Shown: positions 45,742-53,612 of the stretch, in pieces
How the letters are laid out: each line of letters opens with the position of its first letter
How positions within the stretch are numbered: position 1 is the stretch's first letter
Assembly (NCBI RefSeq): GCF_029955155.1
Contig: NZ_JAPNOZ010000007.1
Location: forward strand, 35,679 to 99,678
Source: Psychrobacillus sp. NEAU-3TGS
GTDB lineage: Bacteria > Bacillota > Bacilli > Bacillales_A > Planococcaceae
Direction: 5' to 3'
DNA: 64,000 nt
Program-made: the position numbers and the translations under genes
Notes under the pieces: model-generated
The model's input: the letters and a program-made list of their open reading frames with translations, nothing else
Databases searched by the model: none
Told to the model about the DNA's origin: nothing

Positions 45742-46572
45742 ATGTACAGTCAAGATGAAAACTTTAAAAAAGAACTAGAAGTAGACTTGCTATTGGAAAC
45801 AATCTACCGTTTAACTGGCTATGATTTTAAACAGTATGTACGGGCTTCCATCATACGGAGAATTGAAAACAGAAGAAATATAGAAAACGCTCCAAATATT
45901 ACAACGCTCATAGAAAGGGCGTTTCATGAACCGGGTTTTTTAGAGAAAATCATTGAAGGCTTTTCTGTTCCTGTAACGGAAATGTTCCGAGATCCTTCCT
46001 TTTTTAAAGAATTTAGAACGAATATTGTTCCAATTCTTCGTAATTATCAAGAGATCCGGATTTGGCATGCTGGCTGTGCAACGGGGGAAGAAGTGTTTTC
46101 TATGGCAATTCTACTGGAAGAAGAAGGACTATTAGACAAAGCAAAGATTTACGCGACAGATATGAGTAAAGTAGCCATAGAACAGGCAAGGCAAGGAATT
46201 GTCCCGTTGAATAAAATGCAAAATTATACAAAGAATTATCTTAAAGCCGGTGGGACTAAAGAATTTTCTATGTATTATAAAACAAATTCGCAAAATGTGT
46301 TTTTTGCGGAAAGACTTTTGAAGAATGTTATTTTTGCGCAGCATAACTTAGTGACGGATCAATCGTTTAACGAGTTTCATGTAATTTTCTGCAGAAATGT
46401 ATTGATCTATTTCAATCCTACTCTTCAAAACAAAGTGCATGAATTATTTATCCAAAGTCTGTCCTCAAATGGATTTTTAGGTTTAGGGAATAAGGAATCC
46501 TTAAGAATTAGCAAATACGCGGATTCTTATGAGGAATTTTCAACAGACGAACCGTTATACCGAAAAAAATAA
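45742..46572 (+). CDS. rsbM: CheR-type methyltransferase (RsbM-like)
   Basis: This 276-residue SAM-dependent protein methyltransferase has a CheR N-terminal helical domain (LTGYDFKQYVRASIIRRI) and a Rossmann SAM site (WHAGCATGEEVFSMAI, about 111-126). The motif IFCRNVLIYFNP is characteristic. In B. cereus the homologue RsbM methylates RsbK and dampens sigma-B activation. It is 14 nt after the kinase gene and followed by a strong terminator. No chemotaxis genes are nearby, which supports the Rsb role. Confidence 0.85.
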   Translation: MYSQDENFKKELEVDLLLETIYRLTGYDFKQYVRASIIRRIENRRNIENAPNITTLIERAFHEPGFLEKIIEGFSVPVTEMFRDPSFFKEFRTNIVPILRNYQEIRIWHAGCATGEEVFSMAILLEEEGLLDKAKIYATDMSKVAIEQARQGIVPLNKMQNYTKNYLKAGGTKEFSMYYKTNSQNVFFAERLLKNVIFAQHNLVTDQSFNEFHVIFCRNVLIYFNPTLQNKVHELFIQSLSSNGFLGLGNKESLRISKYADSYEEFSTDEPLYRKK

Positions 46573-46573
46573 A

Positions 46574-46630
46574 AGCAGAGGCTATCTCTCCAGTCTAATT
46601 GACTGGAAGGGTAGCCCTGCTTTTTTTGTT
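46574..46630 (+). terminator. terminator after rsbM
   Basis: An outer stem AGCAG-GGCTA pairs with TAGCC-TGCT and an inner CCAGTC/GACTGG stem, followed by TTTTTTT. Confidence 0.8.
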
Positions 46631-46752
46631 TGTTAGGAAACTATAGAAGATAGGACAGATGGATAACTTTCTTCAAGTAGTATAAGGGATGGCATGTTTT
46701 TAATTGAGTAGGAGTATAAGGAAACTGCGACGTAAGAGATACGCAAAAGCAA

Positions 46753-46875
46753 TTGATTTCCGCTCCAGGCGGACGCTTACCGCGGGGCGGGCGGTGAGCC
46801 TCCTCGTCGCACACTCCTGCGGGGTCTCACCTGTCCCGCTACCCCGCAGGTGTCGCCGCCTTGCGCTACAATCAA
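46753..46875. repeat. GC-rich palindromic intergenic repeat, copy F
   Basis: It starts TTGATTTCCGCTCCAGGCGG and ends CCGCCTTGCGCTACAATCAA, inverted with respect to copy A. The preceding flank (46633-46750) repeats the GTTAGGAAACTAT block of copy A. Confidence 0.8.
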
Positions 46876-47091
46876 TGGGAATATCTTGCTTATTTAGTAT
46901 CCGCATTTAGCAGGATAAAGCTCGAATTACTCAACCATTTATTGGGATAGCATCGCTTAATAATTATCGCTTTTAGAAGTAAACTTGTTCTTTTAAGATT
47001 TGATTGCTTTCCTGCTAATTTAGTTACTTTCAGCGACTAGTTTGTTGCTCTTAATGGAAAGAGTTAAAGTTGAGTTGTTAGCTATTATGAT

Positions 47092-47216
47092 GGATTGGAG
47101 CGAAAGGGCGTGGACTCCAGCCGGAATAGCTTGAGCTGAAGACCCTGGACTGAGCATAGCGAGGGAAGCGGCTGAAGCCAAGCCGGCGGAAAGCGTACGC
47201 CCTGTAGCGGAAATCC
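47092..47216. repeat. GC-rich palindromic intergenic repeat, copy G
   Basis: It starts GGATTGGAGCGAAAGGGCGT and ends ACGCCCTGTAGCGGAAATCC. The right flank (47217-47317) resembles the end of the degenerate copy before 34327. The span 46631-47317 contains only repeats. Confidence 0.75.
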
Positions 47217-47317
47217 TAGCGGACACTTCATTCAACTCACTACCGCGCAGTTTCCCTATCATGTACGTTATTCCATTTTACGTTCCTATTAGCTAAATTG
47301 AGCAGGCGACAGGCGCT

Positions 47318-48460
47318 TTAGCACTTTTCTTCTTTTGTTTTTATCATCAACAAGCAAATATCATCTTTTTGATTCGACTGGTTAATATCACTAAGAATAG
47401 TCTGGAAGAGACACTCATCTTCTTTCCATTCTTGGCAAGTGATTGTTTGTAATTTTTCGAGTGCTTCCATTTCATCGATACCCTCTGACTCTATAATACC
47501 GTCTGTATAGAGCAGAAGCTGGATATCCCTATTATAGGAAAGTTTAGACTTCCTAACATGAATCTCGTCAAACAAGCCTACTGCACAAGCTCCTCTTTCC
47601 ATCGTTAGTAGCGTTCCATCAATTCGTAAAAATCCTGGAGGATGTCCTGCATTTACATATTCTATCTCTCTTTTTTCGGTATCGATGATTAAATAGATTG
47701 CAGTGAAATAATAATTTAAATTATTTTTATTATGTAAGGATGTCATGTAGCGATTTAGTTCTTTAATAACGAGTGCTGGATCTTCTAAGTTTTTTATTGC
47801 ATCTCTTAATACCGAGGAGATGAACATACTAACAAGAGAGGCGCTGATGCCATGGCCCATCATGTCAAAGAGAATAATGCCATATCGATGATCACTAAAT
47901 TTATGCCAATGATACATATCTCCAGAAAGGTTATCAGAAGGAGAATGAAAAACCTGAATACTTAAGTGCTTATCAATGGTAGAGTCATTTAAGAGACTAC
48001 CTTGCACTTGCATGGCAAGTAATAAATCTTCCTGCATTTTCGCTTCCTGTTCTTTATTTCGATCTTTTTCAAATTTTAGTCTTAAAGCAAGTCGGACTCT
48101 GGCCAAAAACTCTAACTTGTCGATCGGTTTAGTGACATAATCAGTTCCTCCAACCTCAAATGCTTCTACTAGATGTCTGGAATCATTTAAGGCAGTCAGA
48201 AAAATGATAGGTATTTCTTTTAATCTATCATCCTGCTGAATACGTCGACAAGCCTCTATCCCATCAATTTTTGGCATCATGATGTCTAATAATATAAGAT
48301 CAACCATCGGTGCTGGTGCTTCTTTTTCATCCAATCGCAAGTACTGGAATAGTTCTTCCGCAGAATTTAAAGGATGACAATTTTCATAACCTGCTTTTTT
48401 TAGAATGCTTTCAATTACAAATAAGTTTACTGAATTATCATCTACCATTAGGATTGTCAT
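47318..48460 (-). CDS. rsbY: response regulator with PP2C phosphatase output (RsbY-like)
   Basis: This 380-residue protein has an N-terminal receiver domain (phospho-acceptor Asp 59 in LILLDIMMP), a coiled linker (EKDRNKEQEAKMQEDLL) and a C-terminal SpoIIE/PP2C phosphatase. The latter has FDMMGHG (about 215) and LYTDGI motifs for two Mn/Mg ions. It matches B. cereus RsbY, which dephosphorylates RsbV and so frees sigma-B. Start ATG 48460 follows AAGAGG. It converges with rsbK-rsbM across 700 nt of repeats. Confidence 0.85.
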   Translation of the reverse strand: MTILMVDDNSVNLFVIESILKKAGYENCHPLNSAEELFQYLRLDEKEAPAPMVDLILLDIMMPKIDGIEACRRIQQDDRLKEIPIIFLTALNDSRHLVEAFEVGGTDYVTKPIDKLEFLARVRLALRLKFEKDRNKEQEAKMQEDLLLAMQVQGSLLNDSTIDKHLSIQVFHSPSDNLSGDMYHWHKFSDHRYGIILFDMMGHGISASLVSMFISSVLRDAIKNLEDPALVIKELNRYMTSLHNKNNLNYYFTAIYLIIDTEKREIEYVNAGHPPGFLRIDGTLLTMERGACAVGLFDEIHVRKSKLSYNRDIQLLLYTDGIIESEGIDEMEALEKLQTITCQEWKEDECLFQTILSDINQSNQKDDICLLMIKTKEEKC

Positions 48461-48585
48461 CTCTATATATCCTCTTTTCATGAAATCTTTGTTCTTTCTA
48501 TGATAGAACTAATGAGGATAACAATCAACCGAGTAGGCTAAAAGAAGTTTATTTACTGAATAATTGAAGTAGTCCAGGTTAACCA

Positions 48586-48894
48586 TTAACTTTCCGTTTT
48601 AACAGGGGCTGGGTATTTCAAGGCATTTTTTATCATCTTCTGTTGTGCAGCTTCTTTTAAATCAATACCTAATACGTTTGCAAGTTGGAGTAGATAAATA
48701 AAAACATCCGCCGCTTCATCGACAATTGCTTGCTTGTCTCTTTCAATTGCCTCTTCCGGTGCCAACCATTGAAAATGTTCTAGTAGTTCACTAGCTTTTA
48801 AAGAGACTGATATTGCAAGACTTCGTGCATCATGGTTTCTACCCCAGCCTCGCTCCTCACAAAAATTAAGTATTTCTTCCGTTAGTTCTTTCAT
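48586..48894 (-). CDS. MazG-like nucleotide pyrophosphohydrolase (RS21-C6 type)
   Basis: This 102-residue all-alpha NTP pyrophosphatase fold has the metal-binding set ELLEHFQWL and DEAADVFIYLLQL (E-x2-E...E-x2-D spacing). RS21-C6/dCTPase-type enzymes hydrolyse non-canonical or excess dNTPs. A typical AGGAGAAC box precedes the ATG. It is monocistronic. The exact nucleotide preference is not predictable. Confidence 0.85.
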   Translation of the reverse strand: MKELTEEILNFCEERGWGRNHDARSLAISVSLKASELLEHFQWLAPEEAIERDKQAIVDEAADVFIYLLQLANVLGIDLKEAAQQKMIKNALKYPAPVKTES

Positions 48895-49141
48895 AATGTT
48901 CTCCTCACTTCGTTAAAAATATCTATTATTCATTGCTTTTAAAAAACACAACTTATTACTATATTTTACTACTTAAAGATAAGATTTTTAAAAACAATAA
49001 AATTATATTTAGAATATTACGAAATCCAAGTTGACTTTGAAAGGGGTTTCATTTAAACTTTTCACTAAATCGGTTTAGTAAGATTTAAGAAAATAATTAC
49101 TAAATTTTGAGATAGAGAGAAAGCAGAAGAAAGGAGACTGT

Positions 49142-49678
49142 ATGGTTACTATTTCAAAGATCCTAACAGAAATGAAAGATGTTTGTACGAGTATAAACGA
49201 ACAAGAATACAAGCAATTAGTAGATTTGTTTAAAAAGGATATTCGCTTCTTTTTCACTGGCGAGGGTAGATCGGGGCTTATTGCTAAAGTAATTGCCATG
49301 AGATTAATGCATAGTGGTAAAACGGTATTTGTTCTTGGAGAGACAACGACTCCAGCAATTACGGGAGGGGATGTACTTATCATCCTTTCAGGCTCGGGAA
49401 GGACTGCAAATACGTTAAATGTTTTAGAAGGTGCTTCTAAAGTAGGTTCACAAATATTTATGATAACGACAAATACAGAAGTGCTTGCTCAGTACAATGG
49501 ATTACTCATCCCCGCGGCTACAAAGTACCGTTTACCAAATGAACCAGAAACGATTCAACCTTTAGGCAATCAATTCGACCAGGCTGCCCATATCATTTTA
49601 GATGCAGCCATTATTGATAGTCTTGATAGTTTGCAAACCAACGACACATTGAAAAACAAACATAGCAATTTAGAATAG
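49142..49678 (+). CDS. hxlB: 6-phospho-3-hexuloisomerase-like SIS-domain protein
   Basis: This 178-residue SIS domain protein matches HxlB of the ribulose-monophosphate pathway (D-arabino-hex-3-ulose 6-P to fructose 6-P). It has the sugar-phosphate loop [21 protein letters not shown] and the SGSGRT segment. AAGGAG precedes the ATG. It is the first of three genes with an Ldh-family dehydrogenase and an hxlA-like synthase. B. subtilis has hxlA-hxlB contiguous and controlled by HxlR, whereas here a dehydrogenase gene separates them. Confidence 0.85.
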   Translation: MVTISKILTEMKDVCTSINEQEYKQLVDLFKKDIRFFFTGEGRSGLIAKVIAMRLMHSGKTVFVLGETTTPAITGGDVLIILSGSGRTANTLNVLEGASKVGSQIFMITTNTEVLAQYNGLLIPAATKYRLPNEPETIQPLGNQFDQAAHIILDAAIIDSLDSLQTNDTLKNKHSNLE

Positions 49679-49688
49679 GAGATTGATT

Positions 49689-50698
49689 ATGTCAACAGTT
49701 ACAATAAATCATGAAGAAGCAAAGCAATATGCGATCAATAAATTAGTTGGAGCAGGTCTAATGGAATCCCACGCAGAAAAAGTAGCAGAAATTCTTATTC
49801 ATGCTGATTTGAGAAACGTTAACTCACATGGAGTTTTAAGAACAGAACATTATGTGAATCGTTTAAAAGCTGGGGGCATAAATCCAAACGCAAACATTAC
49901 ATTCAATCAAACAGCACCAACCACAGGTATAGTAGATGGTGACAATGGTTTTGGACATGTCATCGGTGATTTTGCAATAGAAAAGGCAATACAAATGGCA
50001 AAAGAAAATGGTATCGGTATGGTTACGGTGATGAATAGTAGCCATTGCGGTGCACTAAGTTATTTCGTGCAAAAAGCGGCTGAAGCAAATTTAATAGGAA
50101 TAGCGATGTCACACACAGATAAAATTGTAGTTCCTTTTGGTGGAAAAAACTCTTTTTTAGGAACGAATCCAATTGCATATGGAATTCCCGCAAAGAAACA
50201 TAAACCGTTCATTTTAGACATGGCAACGTCAACGGTAGCACTCGGAAAAGTGTTGCAACATAAGGAAGAAGGGAAATCTATTCCTGAAGGATGGGGTGTC
50301 GATGAAAATGGACAGCCGGTAACAGATCCGAACAAAGTAGTTTCATTAACACCTTTTGGAGGACCAAAAGGATATGGATTATCACTTATCGTAGATATAT
50401 TTTCAGGGTTGCTTGCAGGGGCAGCGTTTGGTCCACATATTGGAAAAATGTATGATGATTTGGATAAAAAACGCCATTTAGGACATTATTTTTGCGTTTT
50501 CAATCCAACAAATTTTATAGACTTAGAGACATTCTTAGCTAGAATGGATCAATGATAGATGAATTGCATGAATCAGAACCAGCACCGGGATTTTCGAAAG
50601 TATACATACCAGGTGAAATAGAACAACAAAATGAAGAGAACAATCGAGTGAACGGAATTACAATTGCAAAGAGTGTTTATGACTATTTAACGGAATAA
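49689..50698 (+). pseudogene. malate/L-lactate (Ldh_2) family dehydrogenase with a single-base frameshift
   Basis: The first 288 codons match the Ldh_2 family of NAD(P)-dependent 2-hydroxyacid dehydrogenases ([51 protein letters not shown]). The frame ends prematurely at 50555 after LARMDQ. The next frame continues with [14 protein letters not shown]...KSVYDYLTE to 50698, the normal family C-terminus. One missing A near 50551 accounts for the break and restores a family-typical length of about 337. Start ATG 49689 follows AGGAG. Confidence 0.75.
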
Positions 50699-50751
50699 TT
50701 GATAGAGCAACATAATAATTAGGCTTGGATAGTGAAGTATAGAGGTGTCGA

Positions 50752-51399
50752 ATGAGTAATGTGAAAATTCAATTGGCTTTAGATCGTATGACGATAGAAG
50801 ACTGTATAACCCTTGTTGAACAAACGAAAGATTATATTCATTGGATTGAAATTGGAACTGGTGTTATAAAAGAATACGGGATGACAGTTGTCCGTAAAAT
50901 GCGAGAACATTTTCCTGAGAAAGCTATTGTTGCTGACATGAAAACATGTGATGCTGGACGACATGAAAGTTTACAAGCTTTCAATTCAGGTGCTAATATA
51001 ACGACGGTTATGGGCTTTTCATCAAATGCCACAATAAAACAATGCTTGGAAATTGCCGCTGAGAAAAGTGGAGAAGTAATGATTGATTTGCTCGGTATAG
51101 AAAGTGCCGAGCGAGTAAGAGAAATTCACTCACTTGGGGCCCGACTTTTCTGTTTGCATGTCGGAAAAGACATGCAACAGGACGGACAACTTGCGACGTC
51201 TACATTATTACAACTTGTGGAAGGTTTGGATGATATTCAGATTGCAGTTGCTGGTGGAGTAAATGATGAAATCACGCCTAGCTTGCTAAAAGCAGGAGTG
51301 GAGGTTATTATTGTCGGAAGTTTTATTACTGGAAGTATAAATCCAGAGACTAGCGCAATACTACTTTCTAATATTATTGATGAATACAATCAAGAATAA
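50752..51399 (+). CDS. hxlA: HUMPS-family synthase (3-hexulose-6-phosphate synthase-like)
   Basis: This 215-residue TIM-barrel enzyme is of the OMPDC/HUMPS superfamily. The motif VADMKTCDAG replaces the canonical ADLKIMDAG metal/phosphate motif, which suggests either diverged HxlA activity (formaldehyde plus ribulose 5-P) or another HUMPS reaction such as 3-keto-gulonate-6-P decarboxylation. The phosphate site is GGVNDE...VGSFITG. It is last in the three-gene cluster and followed by a terminator. Symbol by resemblance only. Confidence 0.75.
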   Translation: MSNVKIQLALDRMTIEDCITLVEQTKDYIHWIEIGTGVIKEYGMTVVRKMREHFPEKAIVADMKTCDAGRHESLQAFNSGANITTVMGFSSNATIKQCLEIAAEKSGEVMIDLLGIESAERVREIHSLGARLFCLHVGKDMQQDGQLATSTLLQLVEGLDDIQIAVAGGVNDEITPSLLKAGVEVIIVGSFITGSINPETSAILLSNIIDEYNQE

Positions 51400-51408
51400 T
51401 TTTCGAAG

Positions 51409-51439
51409 CCATTACTTTGTGAATTGAGTAATGGTTTTT
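51409..51439 (+). terminator. terminator after the hxlA-like gene
   Basis: CCATTACT and AGTAATGG arms with a 10-nt loop are followed by TTTTT. Confidence 0.8.
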
Positions 51440-51539
51440 GCTGTTTAAAAAGATTAGTGAATTTCATGTCAAAATATTCACTCTTCCAATCCCATAAATT
51501 AGTATAATAAGATTTATAAGGACATAGGCAGGGATATAT

Positions 51540-52667
51540 ATGAATTTACGAGGAATATTATTACTTATTTTTTTATTTCAAACAATTATTAATGCAACGA
51601 GACCAGTTATTACGTTATCAGCTGATGAATTGGGAGCTTCTATTTTTATGATAGGTATCTTAACCTCATCATTTGCATTTTTGCCACTGATTTTTTCTAT
51701 TCATGCTGGTAAAATAATTGATAAATTTGGGAATCGCATGCCAATTATTTTTGGTTTTGTAGTTTCTATAGCTGGAATGATTATTCCCACTCTTTACTCA
51801 GCCGTATGGTCGTTATTTGCCAGTCAATTGTTATTAGGGTTAGCTAATATTTGTATACCTATTGCTCTGCAGAATCAGCTAGGGCACCAATCTACCCCTA
51901 AAAATAGAGATTATTTTTTTAGTATGTTTAGTTTGTGTGTTGCTTTGGGAGCTGTTATTGGACCTCTAGTTGGCGGTTATTTATCCGAACACATATCGTT
52001 CCAAGTAGTATACGTTTTTTGTATAGTTATTGGTGTTATTTCTATAGTATTTTCATTTAGAATTCCAAGGGCTGCAGAAAAAATCAGCAGACCTCCTAGT
52101 AAATTAGTGGATTCTTTTAAGCTATTTGAAAATCCACTTGTGAGAAAAGCATTATTTTCAAGTGCACTGGTGTTATATTCGAAAGATATCTTTGTCGCAT
52201 ATTTCCCTTTGTTAGGAAAGCAGATGCATTTATCCACTTCTGCAATTGGGTGGATTATCGCATTACAAGGGCTTGCTACGATGTTTGTCCGCTTTATACT
52301 GCCGAAGCTGCTAGATGCATACAAGCGAGATACGGTGCTGTTTATGTCCATATTAGTAGCTGGAATAGCGTTTCTCTTGTTGCCATTCAGTCATTCAGTA
52401 TACTTGATTGCTTTATTTGCAATTGTAATGGGCCTTGGTTTAGGCTGTGGACAACCTATTTCCATGACGACTACCTACAATGCATCTCCTCCTGATCGAA
52501 CAGGGGAGGTATTAGGACTTAGAATTGCTACGAACCGTTTTTCTCAGTTAATCGCACCAACCCTTTTTGGAGTAATTGGTGGTTCTATAGGGATGATAGG
52601 AATTTTTCTTTTCAGTGGAGTATTTTTAGTAGGAGGTTCCTTGTTTTTTAGAAAGCAGGAGGAGTGA
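51540..52667 (+). CDS. MFS transporter
   Basis: This 375-residue protein has about twelve hydrophobic helices and MFS-type loops (GKIIDKFGNRMP between helices 2 and 3). An efflux role is likely, but the substrate cannot be guessed. It is followed after 6 nt by a SUKH-like gene that may be co-transcribed. Confidence 0.8.
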   Translation: MNLRGILLLIFLFQTIINATRPVITLSADELGASIFMIGILTSSFAFLPLIFSIHAGKIIDKFGNRMPIIFGFVVSIAGMIIPTLYSAVWSLFASQLLLGLANICIPIALQNQLGHQSTPKNRDYFFSMFSLCVALGAVIGPLVGGYLSEHISFQVVYVFCIVIGVISIVFSFRIPRAAEKISRPPSKLVDSFKLFENPLVRKALFSSALVLYSKDIFVAYFPLLGKQMHLSTSAIGWIIALQGLATMFVRFILPKLLDAYKRDTVLFMSILVAGIAFLLLPFSHSVYLIALFAIVMGLGLGCGQPISMTTTYNASPPDRTGEVLGLRIATNRFSQLIAPTLFGVIGGSIGMIGIFLFSGVFLVGGSLFFRKQEE

Positions 52668-52673
52668 TAGCTT

Positions 52674-53507
52674 ATGGTAAATGAATTAAAAGATGTTTAC
52701 GGTTCCTATAGTATACCCAAAGAAGTATATCGACTGATTCAGCTTGAAATAGATTTACAGAAGGAAGGGTTATCTCTTGCTACTATCGGTTTAATACCAA
52801 TTGATGATTATTTTTATTACTACTCTATAACTCCACCAGACTTAATTCCCTTTGCATCAACAGGTGGAAATGGAATTCATTTTGGTTTTTTAACCGACTT
52901 CCATGAAGTGCTTAAACTGAAGGATGCTCCAATTGTATGTGTATCACCAACAAATGATCCACCTGTTAGATATGTAGCAAAAAACTTTGAAGAGTTTATG
53001 AATTTAGTAGTTTCAGTGCCCTATGTGGAGATGTTAGAACAATTTTGTACTGTACAAGATAAAGACGAGATGAACGAAATAATTCGAGTAAATGCTAGCG
53101 ATCTTTCAAATACTTTACAAATGGAGCGCACACTCATATTTAAACGACTACAACAAACGTTCAACGCAAAATCTGTGGATGTTTTATATTATCTGGAGCA
53201 AGCAAAAATGGAGAGAGAAAAGATAGTGTCCATAGCGACATTAGATGTGCTCGGAATACTTGGAAGTAATAGCGGTCGTAGTTTTTCGTTTGCAAAAGAT
53301 CGAAACGGTGGAGAAAAAGAAATTGAGAGAATGCAGTCTTTTTTATATTCTGCAAACAAAGAAGAGAAGTTAGCTTTTGTACGTGACGCGAACTATTGGT
53401 ACATATTAACTCCTGATTATGACGAAGCTGTGATGCAGTTGATTGTAAGTTTATTACAATCGTTGGAGTTAAAAGATGAGGCAGATAGAGTATTGTTGAA
53501 AAATTAG
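52674..53507 (+). CDS. SMI1/KNR4 (SUKH)-like protein
   Basis: This 277-residue soluble protein has an N-terminal part (GLIPIDDYFYYYSITPPDLIPFASTGGNGIHFG, about 40-75) with the SUKH pattern of strands and glycine turn, then a helical C-terminal half. SUKH proteins often serve as immunity proteins to contact-dependent toxins or in other regulatory roles. No toxin gene is nearby. It follows an MFS gene directly. The assignment is by pattern only. Confidence 0.45.
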   Translation: MVNELKDVYGSYSIPKEVYRLIQLEIDLQKEGLSLATIGLIPIDDYFYYYSITPPDLIPFASTGGNGIHFGFLTDFHEVLKLKDAPIVCVSPTNDPPVRYVAKNFEEFMNLVVSVPYVEMLEQFCTVQDKDEMNEIIRVNASDLSNTLQMERTLIFKRLQQTFNAKSVDVLYYLEQAKMEREKIVSIATLDVLGILGSNSGRSFSFAKDRNGGEKEIERMQSFLYSANKEEKLAFVRDANYWYILTPDYDEAVMQLIVSLLQSLELKDEADRVLLKN

Positions 53508-53576
53508 TTTAACTCACTAATACGTATACGTAAATTTGGTAAAAGTAAAGTCCATGTTTTCCATATTAGTAGCTAG

Positions 53577-53612
53577 AAGCCATCCTTGTGTTTGGAAAGG
53601 ATGGCTTCATTA
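53577..53612. terminator. bidirectional terminator
   Basis: AAGCCATCCTT and AAGGATGGCTT arms lie between the converging SUKH-like and GGDEF-EAL genes. Confidence 0.8.

Noticed and set aside
45742..46572. CheR of a chemotaxis system
   Set aside because: No che genes or receptors nearby; it directly follows an RsbK-type kinase.
46700..46910. Pair of 68-codon frames across the repeat at 46.75 kb
   Set aside because: They read through the GC-rich palindromic repeat on both strands; similar spurious frames occur at other copies.
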